Shown here one piece after another: positions 1-10,500 of a DNA stretch of 64,000 bases (the stretch's first letter is position 1; the number at the start of each line of letters is the position of its first letter). The stretch is from Dioscorea cayenensis subsp. rotundata (taxonomy: Eukaryota; Streptophyta; Magnoliopsida; Dioscoreales; Dioscoreaceae). Below the pieces are notes generated by a model, which ran no database searches, was not told the origin of the DNA, and saw only the letters and a program-made list of their open reading frames with translations. A program made the position numbers and the translations under genes. Where the stretch lies: positions 1,660,908 through 1,724,907 of the forward strand of contig NC_052491.1 of assembly GCF_009730915.1 (NCBI RefSeq). The letters are read 5' to 3'.

Positions 1-251
1 TGAAATTAACTTTCACTAGCACTTTGTACAAAGTCATCTTAGTTGTGAAAACTTCATACATAATTCTCTAATTAACACTCTCTACATTGAGCCTAAATTA
101 TAAGAATTTAATCAATATATATATGTTCTTTCGATGCTTAAGTGAGAAAATTTTAGTTTGTTTACAAATTCCAATTATGGATTTTTTTTAATAAAACTTT
201 CCATATCTCTTTCATAGATAATATAATATAATATAACCGATTAATATATTT

Positions 252-290
<39 letters not shown>

Positions 291-1398
291 GAACTTCTAT
301 AATTTTTTTGTGCAATATGAAATAGAACTTTGCTTTCTTTCATCGACCAAGTCCTACTAAATGTTCCATATCAATGATTATGATTGATTATTGTAAATTA
401 TGATTAGAGGAATATTTCTTATATCATAAACAAGTTGCAACAAAACTAAATTACTAGCATGAGAACCTTGCATAATACCATCTCAATAACAACATTGCTC
501 TTAAATCAATATTTATGTATGAGAATGAGTTGTGACAGATTCTCTTAAATAATGAAGTGCTAATGCATAATACTTCAAAATTTCCAGTAATTTATTTCAC
601 AATCCTTTGCATTTGACAAATATATTTCCCATACTTAAAATAATTTTAAAAAATGACATGAACAATGTCTTTTTTTTTTTTTTCATAATTTATACTACCT
701 TAGTAATATTTTGTTTTTGATATATTCAACCCGCAGCGTTAACAAGGGTTTTTAATCTAGTACATATATATTTATATAACAAATGCACAATAAAAGGCAT
801 CACATGCTTTTCTATAATTAGAGCTTTATATAAAAACCTTACCTTCCCAACCAGCAGGATAATTCCATTATTATTTAAAGTTCTTAGCTACTTCGCGAAA
901 ATCAACAATAATATCCCAAGTCATAGACAAATAAAAACAAATCAATTTTTATTAGTCAAGGTGAGCTTCTCGTGTGTATATATATATATATATATATTAC
1001 AAAATCAATTTTAACACCACAATCAGTTCTTTTATAGGGTCATATAAGCAAATTCATCTCAACTTTTTATTGTGCTACTATTTATAAGAGCATTGTCCAT
1101 TTAACATTGTTTATAGTACTCTTTAAAAAAATACTGTTTACAAAAATGAATGATGCCAACCATTAAATTCAAATCCAATGGTTGAAAGAAGACGTTTGTA
1201 AATAAATTATCTACAAACATAACTAAAATACGGGCCGTTATATATATACACACACATATGTTGATAATCTTGCAGTATAGCAAAATGGTTTTACTAATCA
1301 CTCCAACTAAAGCAATTTAATTAATTATGTTACTTGCTGCTGAATTAAGAATTTAGAAGAATTAGTGAAGAATAATTTTCTGAAAGACCAATGACTAC
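1..1398. other. AT-rich intergenic stretch, no gene seen
   Basis: No open frame with recognisable homology and no exon-like GC rise on either strand. It contains (TA)n runs at about 256-286 and 979-999. It is probably 3' flank of the minus-strand gene that starts downstream in the window. Confidence 0.6.
254..288. repeat. (TA)n microsatellite
   Basis: An uninterrupted alternating TA run of roughly 30 bases in intergenic DNA. Similar runs occur at about 979-999, 16834-16860, 17642-17700, 31001-31027, 39148-39168 and 52310-52335. Confidence 0.9.
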
Positions 1399-1406
1399 AT
1401 CACAAT

Positions 1407-1800
1407 CAGGGCTTTAGCTCAAAATTAGCAATAGCTTAAAATAACTCAATATATTTTTGTCTAAACTCAACTTAAATTTAATTTCAGAAAACTTGAATTG
1501 GACTCGTTTGCTCCAAAAATTAAAATCGAATATGACTATTTAATTTGAAACTAGACCTTTACTTATAACTAATTTAAAAAAAAACAATACAAATTATATA
1601 ATACTTTTAATATAATAATAAATTTATATGTTGTAACTATATAAAAATTATAACATATTTATATACTTGAGGTTGACTCAGCTCGAAAGCGAAAATCAAG
1701 CTCAAGCTCAGTTCCAAAGCTCGAAATTTCCTGCTAAACCCGAGCTTTATCAAGCTAAACTCAAACTGCAGGTACATTGTTTGCTCAATTAAAAGCCCTC
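1407..1800. mobile_element. hAT-type MITE, 394 bp
   Basis: The termini are imperfect inverted repeats: CAGGGCTTTAGCTCAAAAT on the left, and the right end read in reverse begins GAGGGCTTTTAATTGAGC. The element is flanked by a perfect 8-bp direct repeat ATCACAAT at 1399-1406 and 1801-1808. An 8-bp target duplication and CAGGG-like termini are the signature of the hAT superfamily. The interior is AT-rich, has no transposase frame and is full of GAGCT/CAAGCT-like words. It is a non-autonomous copy. Confidence 0.75.
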
Positions 1801-2147
1801 ATCACAATACATATCGAACATAAAAACATCTTCGAATATTGAAGTATTTCATCCAGAATACGAAAACTTAGATCTTCGAAGCTGCCGCAACAAATACACA
1901 AATCTCTTTCATAAAGCATCAGCATCAACACTGTATATCAATGATCAAGCTTTGTTAAGAAAACCTTGTTTTGTATTCTAACCAGCAACTGACAAGCGAG
2001 TTCAGTGATTACCAAGAACATCCACATATACACAACCAAGCATGCCACATTCATTTACATTGATCCTATCAAAACATGTTACTATAATCATGCATGCATC
2101 GTATTTTAACGAGGGAACCACCAACAAGATCAAGTAACTGCATTAAA

Positions 2148-2558
2148 TCATGCGTCGAAACCTGAGTATATACCACTTTCCCTGAGTACCCTCTTCTCTT
2201 CCTCAACATAGTTCTTTCCTCTGCTTGCCTGACCAAGATCCCTCTTCCTCTTCTCCTTCTGCGAGTAAGACTGGCTCTTCTTCTCCCTCTCAATCTGCTT
2301 CGCCTGCAAATTTGCTGTGACAATTTGAAGGTTCTCACCTTGATTTGCAGCAGCTCGAGTCCACTCCCGCTCTTCAAAGGACTCCTCTGAGGTTTTATTG
2401 TCTTCATTGTTCTTCCTGCCAGTCGACCAGGACCAGTCTTGCTCCTTGTCATCCACCTTTCTGTCTGGAACCTTTAAAATCGAAGGCCCTCCTTTGTAAC
2501 CATGCTTGCTTAAAGCTTCAAAATCAATTACACCTTGCCTCTTCTTCCTTGCACTAGC
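2148..2558 (-). CDS. Conserved Lys/Arg/Glu-rich plant protein of unknown function, terminal exon
   Basis: This is a minus-strand exon that opens after a splice acceptor (AACAG at about 2559-2563) and ends in TGA at 2148. The encoded segment of about 136 residues starts ASARKKRQGVIDFEALSKHG, has the tryptophan-rich patch DWSWSTGRK, then a charged coiled-coil-like stretch, and ends with QASRGKNYVEEEKRVLRESG followed by IYSGFDA. The SQKEKRKRDLGQASRGKNY block looks like a strongly conserved plant family that I recognise only as uncharacterised; composition suggests a nuclear protein. The exon needs an upstream exon ending in phase 1. No suitable start was found between it and the RDM1 exon at 2757, but RDM1 exon 1 (5526-5622) ends in exactly that phase. 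It is either an alternative last exon sharing that start or a separate gene whose first exon I could not place. Confidence 0.6.
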   Translation of the reverse strand, partial: ASARKKRQGVIDFEALSKHGYKGGPSILKVPDRKVDDKEQDWSWSTGRKNNEDNKTSEESFEEREWTRAAANQGENLQIVTANLQAKQIEREKKSQSYSQKEKRKRDLGQASRGKNYVEEEKRVLRESGIYSGFDA

Positions 2559-2756
2559 AGCTGTTCATAAAGCTAAATTCAGTCAAACGACTCAAAACCA
2601 AATTAGCGTAGACTGCGAGAAGCATGCTCTTCAATTTCCAAATTCTTTACATTCTTAAGTTATCAATACAAAAAAATACAAAGAGAGGAATCCAGAGCCA
2701 AAAGAAACCAAAAAGCTTTTAACAGAAAAACAGAAAAAAAGGTCAGGTGTTTTGCT

Positions 2757-5622
2757 TCATGGGAAAATTGGGTCGATGTGGGCATGGTACATGAGATTGG
2801 AGGTCCAGAGACTAGCTAAATATTGGGGGGAGGTTGTCAGCCTGTGGACTTCTTCAGTGACCCAAATGAGGGCCTCAGCCTTCAGCGGATGGATGATGGT
2901 ATCCAATGGCTGACACATATCATTGCTCCCAACCCTTGAATGGTCCCATTCTATAAGGAGCTTATTAGTGAGATAGTGCAATGGCTGCCCATATAATGCC
3001 TTCACCGATCCACCTAAACCCTGCCATGATGTAAATGGAATGACAGAACGCCGGCAAGTAGGAATCGGGATGCTCTTCATAAAGTCCTGATACATCTCCG
3101 CCTTTCTTATTAGTGCACCTGCAGCAGACCATAATATTTAAAATCTTACATACAATATTATACTGACAGACTGACATGCTACATGAACCCAGTAGCATCT
3201 TATATCATCTAATTTTAGATAAGCTAATTTCCACAATAGCACCGATAGGGCTGTAAACAAGCCAAGCCTCAAATAAATTTGGCTTGAGTTGAACCTAAGC
3301 TGTCAGGCTTGAGCTCAGCTCATTCAGGCCCGAAGCACAAGCTGAGCAAAGAACCACTGAGAGACTGAGACAGCAAAAGAGGTATTCACTTTTTCGTGGG
3401 CCAGCAGTTGAAGCCGTGTAGTGTCCAAGGAGTACTAACACCTCAACATAATAACTTTTGATTTGCAAAAGAAGGCAACACTAATTACATATAACATATT
3501 TCAATCTTGCAATGCATAGCAAACCAAGTTGTCCCAAACAGAGGAGCTAAGCTCCATACTAATTTTAAGCTATGAAATTCAGGTCCAGCTCAGTTCATTT
3601 ATAAAACAATTAGGCCAAACTTAGGTTCAAATCTAACCAAAATCAAGCAGCTCACAAGCAGGCACTCTCAATCGCCAGTCAAAATCAGCAGGCAGTGAAC
3701 ACAGCTATGACTTCAGCTGTGGTAAGAGTAAGCATTAACTAGGCCCAACTTGCTTCCAACATTCATAAGACACCAAATCCATCTTGCTTCAACTAAGGGG
3801 GCGTTCATTTCAGAGGAAGTAAAGGGAAGTGGAGGAAACTGGTCTGACTTCCCCACTTCTAGTGTTCTTTTATCCCGAAGTGGATTTTGTTCAAAACTCA
3901 CTCCAATAATTTTTTTTTACTGAAGTGGGAGGGGGGAGGGGAGTGAGCCATTCTATAAAAACCAATTTCTCTACACTTTCAGTATCCTTTTTAAACTCAT
4001 AAAAATCCACCCAATGCCCATACTCTCTAGTTCTAGTCTCATTTTATGACAAATGAACACTAAAAGTACTAAAAATGATATTTTTTCCACCACTTTAGGG
4101 GAGGTGCACTTTCCCCCAACTTCCCCACTTCCCTCCACTTTCCCCGAAATAAACCCCCCCTAACTCGCACACAGGATAAGCAAACTTAAGAGTTAAAACA
4201 AGTGATCTAAGTTTGGCCAAAAAGGGAAAAGTTCTAGATGCTAACGTGTTTAGAATCATGACCTTATCATCTCAAGCGGAAAAAGACACATGCTAAAGCA
4301 GGTGCCCATATGTGACACAAATCATGAAAAACAGGATTATACATTTCCAAAAGCCAAAAAAATGAAAATGGCCATCCAATTCGTTCTCACTTGATCATAA
4401 ACCAATCAGTACAAGAAAAGAAGCAAATATAGCATTCACAAGAAATTATTTGCAAAGAATGCATCATGAAAACATACAGGCTATCAATGTTAGCATGAAA
4501 ATGTCAGTGCATCAACAACCAAATCTGATTTAGATCTCCTTTAATCAAGTTTAAAAGGTGTTCCATGAAAACATCAAGTCCAGTGGCATCATGAGGGTCA
4601 TCCTTCTTGTTGATTCATTCATCACTAAAGAATTTAGAGAAACATAAGCAACGACGTTTACATGACCAAAAAACTAAATTAAAGCTAACACCTAAAACTT
4701 CATCTCAGCTGCTTCTATCCAAATAATAAAGTCAATGTGACAAGAAAAGCATTTTGGTAGTTCAGATTCTTTATAGCTTATATACAAAATCTAGGTATTC
4801 ATGAATGTGAAGCCAATAATTATTAAATTAGGGCTATACACAATTTGAAATGAATCATTAAATTCACGGCCAAATATACATAATCTGTTATTAATAAATT
4901 CGGCAATGGAATATTCCAAGTAGACAGTGCCCACAAATCTTGAGGCAACCTTAGAGGCTTAAAATGGTTGTGCATTTAGAGCATGCTTGGTTGTGGGTAC
5001 AATATGTAGGAATAAGTGTATTCATTTTTAAATCCTTTGGAATGTAAAACCTTACTCTTTTCTATTTCAAACTTAATTCTTTATGTTGAAATTGGCAAGG
5101 TCTTTAATACTCAGCAATGCTAATCTTATCTACTACTTTTCTGGATATTAAAAAGAAATGAAACGGGGATGGTGAAATGGCAATTTTTACCATCTAGCAT
5201 ATTCCAGTGATTTAAATACTAAACAGGGTAATACTCACCTCCATAAATAACAGCTATTTTTATGATCATTTTTCCCATTCCAATAAAAGAGGGCCGGCTG
5301 ATTTAACAGTTATATTAGTCTAATGAACCATCCAGAATCATTTTGGTTTTATCCCTATCCCAGTTTATTCAGTTTGCTGTCTGTACAAGATCAACTGAGC
5401 GTAACAAACAAATTCCAGTTAATACCACTACCAGACACCACTTTACGCATTTGACAGGTAACACTTGCGATATAAAGGGGAATACAGAGTTGAACGGCAA
5501 CCAAAAGTTTGCAAAAGCAACATACCTTCTGAGGTAGCATCTTTGCTATCTTCAGAATCAGAGCCTGAAGAGTCATCAGAAGATATAGCCAGCGATGCTT
5601 CCCACGGGGCCGGTCTCTTCAT
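2757..5622 (-). CDS. RDM1: RDM1-like protein of RNA-directed DNA methylation (2 coding exons)
   Basis: Coding exons are 5526-5622 and 2757-3118, with a GT..AG intron of about 2.4 kb and matching phase (97 + 362 nt, 152 residues; Arabidopsis RDM1 is about 160). The product begins [20 protein letters not shown], with an acidic Ser-rich N-terminus. The core reads [20 protein letters not shown], then [43 protein letters not shown], and it ends IDPIFP. From the family, RDM1 binds single-stranded methylated DNA and joins DRD1 and DMS3 in the DDR complex, which recruits RNA polymerase V during siRNA-guided DNA methylation in the nucleus. No disabling change was seen. The intron carries a Harbinger-type MITE at 3797-4160. 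A further upstream exon at about 6514-6650 is probably 5' UTR. Confidence 0.85.
3248..3690. repeat. Degraded hAT-like MITE-type repeat in the RDM1 intron
   Basis: It opens with TAGGGCTGTAAACAAGCCAA, a terminus common in plant hAT MITEs, followed by GAGCTCAGCTCA-type words. The right end is decayed, with CAAGC/CAGCTCA words near 3600-3660 and no clear target duplication. The limits are approximate. Confidence 0.35.
3797..4160. mobile_element. PIF/Harbinger (Tourist-like) MITE, 364 bp
   Basis: The left end GGGGGCGTTCATTTC and the right end read in reverse, GGGGGGGTTTATTTC, match at 13 of 15 bases. The element is flanked by the 3-bp duplication TAA at 3794-3796 and 4161-4163, which is the PIF/Harbinger target preference. 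Sub-terminal regions are also inversely complementary (GGAAGTGGAGG against CCTCCACTTTCC). There is no coding capacity. It lies within the RDM1 intron. Confidence 0.75.
4164..5525. other. RDM1 intron remainder, no further gene seen
   Basis: AT-rich DNA with no recognisable exon on either strand. A stretch beginning about 4980 (GAGCATGCTTGGTTGTGGG) has a MITE-like look, but no matching end or target duplication was found. Confidence 0.5.
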
Positions 5623-6513
5623 CGTATATCCAGATGTTAATATAATTCAAATCCTGCAACACAATCTTCAATTCGGATTTGCAAGTGGCATCCAAAATAC
5701 TTGCACCACCATAAAGAAATAAAAATCAGCAGCATTACTTTGATCAATAAAATTATCCTATTTCTAACGAATTAAGTAATATAAATGACCAAACAATGGG
5801 ATTCTGTTGATCTAGAACAGAAATTAGAACTAAATTATAAGGAAAAACAAGCCAATCTGAAGTTAAGAATCAAATAATGATCTCTAAAATCAGCAAATAT
5901 CAGAGACCATTTAACATTTCAGGCAAGAAAGTTATTATCCAAAACACTTACACTACCACTATAAAGGAAAAAAGAAATCAACACCATGCCTCAGATCAAT
6001 AAAACAATACCAAGCAAACATTCCACAACAGCATGAACACACAAAAAATAATAAAAAATAAAATAAAATTCATACCTAATCTTGCAGCAAAAAGCAAGAA
6101 AAAATAGGAGCTTTCTTGATCCAAACAAAGTACTGATACTACTATAAAGAAAAAAAAACCAACATTACTTGGATCAATTAAATACGTACTCTACTGCATA
6201 TAAAGCAAGCACCATGAATAGTAAACACTAACATTCTATAAATATGAACACATGAAAATATTAAAAACCCTAATGTTGCAACCCAAAAAAACAAAAAAAA
6301 AAGGAATTTTGTTGATCTAAAACAGGAATTAAACCTAAATTCAAGAAAAAACACATCAAACTAACTTGAATCAAATCGCAACCTCTGAAATTAGCAGATA
6401 GATTTGAGAACGTTAAACATTTCACAGACATCAAGAACACCAAGATAAAAGATGAAACCATGAGAAAAAGAAAAAAAGTAAAGAAATTTATACAAAAACT
6501 CATAGATCCATAC

Positions 6514-6650
6514 ATGAAATTAGCGATTTCCTCAATCTCTCTCTGTACTAGGGCACGATGAGTACGAGAAGAAGCGAGGGTTTCTTGAGCAATTGGAGAG
6601 AAGAATGAATTTGGGGATTGATTTGCTGATCTCGAGGCGTATGAAGGCAT
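6514..6650 (-). other. Probable 5' leader exon of RDM1 with an upstream ORF
   Basis: On the minus strand an ATG at 6650 opens a frame of 45 codons, MPSYASRSANQSPNSFFSPI onward, up to a good donor (CAT|GTATGG at about 6514). The piece is richer in GC than its surroundings. Spliced to the acceptor just upstream of RDM1 exon 1 (TTGCAG at about 5656), this frame meets a stop (ATGATTTGA) before the RDM1 ATG, so it would act as an upstream ORF rather than an N-terminal extension. It is not phase-compatible with the exon at 2148-2558. A separate small gene cannot be excluded. Confidence 0.4.
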
Positions 6651-6759
6651 CGTATAAAGCCGGTGCTTTAAGTACCGAGTTTCTACATATCTCGAGGTAA
6701 GAGTGAAAGCACGCATCTTGAGGCATACCAAGGGCTGAGTTTAACATTCAGTCGCTTCC

Positions 6760-7221
6760 CATGTTCATTATTAAGACTGTTTGATGAATTAATATAACAA
6801 AATTCTAAAAAATTTAAATAAATTTATATAAAATATAAATAACTGACTCTAGAGAATATTTGAAAGTTTTTTAAGATTTTATTTTCCCACTTTTTCCTTA
6901 TTTTCTTGTTTAAATAAAGGGTTTATTTGTTCAAAATATTCTAGAGATTATAAAAAAATGAACAAAAAAAAAAGGAAAATAATTAGAAGGCAATCTTTTG
7001 GAATATCTTGTAAAAATTCAACTTTTGTTTTCTATCTTAAAAAAAAAATTGCTTTGAATTTGACTCTGCAAGAAGAATATTTGTAAAATTTGGTGCTATA
7101 TAATTTCATATTTTCGAAAAATAGAGATGTAATTTCATATTTTCAAAACAAAACAGATTCACAACCTTCATAAAAATGACCTTCAGTCATGCCTCCGGAT
7201 TCCAAAGGTAATGTTGTTGTG

Positions 7222-7253
<32 letters not shown>

Positions 7254-7540
7254 ATGTTTCAATCTAACTGTTCGTAGATGTTACCATGATATTGTTTATC
7301 TACAAGAATGCCGAGGAAAAAAATGAAGTTAATAAATCTAGTTATGAGAACCTTCATTATTGAGTAGGCAAAATTGCTGAACCTCGTAAATCTCTATCAT
7401 TCCACGTTCTTTCTAGCTTGATTGATTAATTTGCTTGTAATAGTTACAACCAAACCTCAAAAACTTCTCCGATCAATAGCTATCTGATTCATTGGAGCAA
7501 GAAGATAAACTAACCGATATCGATCAATTTTTAATATAAG
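6760..7540. other. AT-rich spacer between RDM1 and SUV3
   Basis: No gene was recognised. It includes an (AAAT)n run near 7225-7252. It should contain the RDM1 promoter and the SUV3 3' UTR, since both genes are on the minus strand. Confidence 0.5.
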
Positions 7541-7555
7541 CCATCAAAATGAAGC

Positions 7556-10500
7556 TCACCGAAGGCTTCTTCGGTGTTTTAGGAAGCTAAGCTTGGAGCT
7601 TATTTTAAGCGGCTTTTGCCATACAAACCTCCCCAAAAATTCTTCAATCAATCTAAGCAAATAAGAGATAAAACTAATTCTGTAAGTCTAACCAAATGAG
7701 TAATAATTCCGGCAAGAGTTTCTCGTATACTTACCCGCTGCAAATCTCTTTCTGAGATGAAGCTAGTTCTCGGTCGGGAAAAGAATCTTCCAATCGAAAG
7801 CTTAACCAAACATAGAGATCCAAAACCTTGTTTCAAACATTAAAGAAAGAATCATTAGATCGATTAAACCTTGGTTAATATCCACATCAAATCAATCCTA
7901 GAAGTTAATACATTAACTTCCTAGGATTGATTGAGTTGATCTGATTCAAGCTAAAATCGATAAATTGAGTTGATCTGATTCAAGCTTTAATTACATTCAG
8001 TAATAAAAAATTTGGAAGTTACAGAGTTTGTGTCAAGAGGGATGAAAAACTATTTTACCTCATGAACAGATTCAAGTTCCCTAAGCTCATTATGTGTTTT
8101 TGGCACAGCAAGTGATCCAGGGGTAAATATTTCTCGAAGTCGAACAAGACCCTTCTTTGCATAATTTTCAGCAAACTGTTTCACAACAATAGATCATGCA
8201 TCCGAGTTTTGTTTCTCTATTAAACTTTAACAACATATCAAAAGCTAATGTAAAGATTAAATCTCACTTGAATTAATCCCTGGGCAGAAATGTCATCGTT
8301 CATGTCCACAGGACTGCAAAAGCCAGCAAATGTTGTTAATCACCGATGAAAACTATTCATATAGAGATTTTAAAAAAAAATAATCACCTCATACAGAAAA
8401 GGTATTTATCGTACAAAGTGAGAGGCAATTTGTCAACTACTGCTGCAACTTTCTGTTAGAAATAAAAATGGCATGCTTAGTCAGCAAGAATAATCTCCAG
8501 GAAACAAGTATTCGACCATATTTCATAGACCAAGCTATTAGTTCAGATGTCATATATATTCATAAATCAATTTCATATTCCCATTGAATCGAACATGTAG
8601 AATTAACTTTTTTGCTAATTGGAGGTTGTAGCTACTCAATAAAATAAGTACAGTGAGAAAATTAAAATGAATTCCAGGACATACAAGCATTTCTTCAGCG
8701 TCAGAAATAAAATAATCTGGAGATAGTTTGGCCTCCTCTAAAAATTTCTCCTGCAAGAGAAGATACAATAGTTACAATTGCCAAGTATATTAAAATGTTT
8801 AAAAAATTTATCAAAATATCTGAACAAATCATGGGAGATTTATGGAAAAGCAATGAAATTAGAATCTATTGTTAATTATAGCAAGATATTCAATCATGGA
8901 AGAAGAAAGCACAATAGCATCAGCTACTAGTTATAAGAGGTTATACAGATAAGGTGGGAATGGACAAGCCACCATCGAGTAAATCATCCGGTAGAAATTC
9001 CACAGTACACAACAGAACTAATTCTAATTCAAAAGTATGATCATAAACAGTAAACAAACTATTATTTCATACCAGCATTGGATGCAAAGAAGTCGTGGAA
9101 TGCAATCTTGAGTATAGTGATAGAAGATCAAATGTTGGAAATAACCCAGCTTGCTGCATCCATTTATAAAATGCATAAGCAACTTGAGAACATAGAAGGC
9201 ATATAGAATAAAAATATGATATCTCAAATGCACAGTATAAAAATATGTTATGAAATCATAAGGTAAGATTAAGACAGGGGATAATATATGTTTTTTTTTT
9301 TTAATATTCTGCCTGCACTTGTTTTGTTTTTTATTTTTTTTCCAATCAGAAGGCTAAAGGTATTTTTCTCACGATCTCAAACTATGCCAATTTACAGGGA
9401 TCAACCTAAGTTGAGAATACAGCTGATTGAGAAAATCAAATATTTAATAATACAATTCCTTAGAACTTTCTATGCAAATAAGGGGGCAAAATGAAAATAA
9501 CGTCAGTGTCTGATATTCATAGTTGCAGTTACCATTTCTCCATATAAATTTTTCTCGTGATTGGACAAATAATTGAGGTGTCAATGTGTAGTCAATTAAT
9601 TCAACCGTGGCAAAAGGAAAGAAAGAGATCATGTTAGTGGACCTATGCAGAAATGTGCCTAGTGACTTCTGTAGCAGCTCAAATTATTAGGCATAAGAAG
9701 CAATCACCTTCAACACAGGAGATGGAGATGCCAGAGAAGAGTGAAGCAAAGGCAAATCCCCTTCATGTAGGCAGGTCACCTCACCAGCCGGATATTTTGA
9801 TCCAAATCTTCCAGCCCTCCCTGGAAGCAAACTAAATCATCTCTTCATTCCCTTTACCAATAATTTCAAGTTCACAGTACATTTATGGGAGGTTGATAAA
9901 AAATCATTTTGTAATGCAAAATACTAACCTGAATAGGGTCAAGTATATGTTGAACATGCTGCTATAAACAATATTGATTGATTCAAATTGTGAATTGAGG
10001 TGCCAACTAGTGAAGGAAATGAAAGTTGATGCAACAGAATGATTACACAATGTATCTATCATCTTCACATCCATGCCAATTAGTGATAATATGACCTAAA
10101 GGTAATTATACAACATGCCCAGTCAGCAAGGTGGGTGATGCAACCTGTTGATAGGGCAGTTATAGACGTTTCCCCAATTATTTTGCAGTAGCAGTCATGA
10201 AAAAAAATCCCAAAAGATTATGAAAGTCAAACTTATCCTGATTTTTAAATGTAGCAAATAATGTTTAGCATAGACTTCAAATAACTACCTGCAATCTGTT
10301 TGATTTCTGGAATAGTAAGTTGACGTCTACAGGTGCCATCAAACTTTTCCAGTGTCGAGAAGATGAGCCTTGAAATGTTGAGATTGAGACCCATTCCGAT
10401 AGCATCACTGGCTACCAAAACATCAAATCCATTGCCTTCATCGTTGAACATTGTAGCCTGAAAGCTTAAAGAAGTAGATCCAGTCAGCATTCGGCTATGG

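Noticed and set aside
9653..9835. Plus-strand frame of 60 codons
   Set aside because: Antisense of SUV3 exon 9 ([15 protein letters not shown] on the minus strand).
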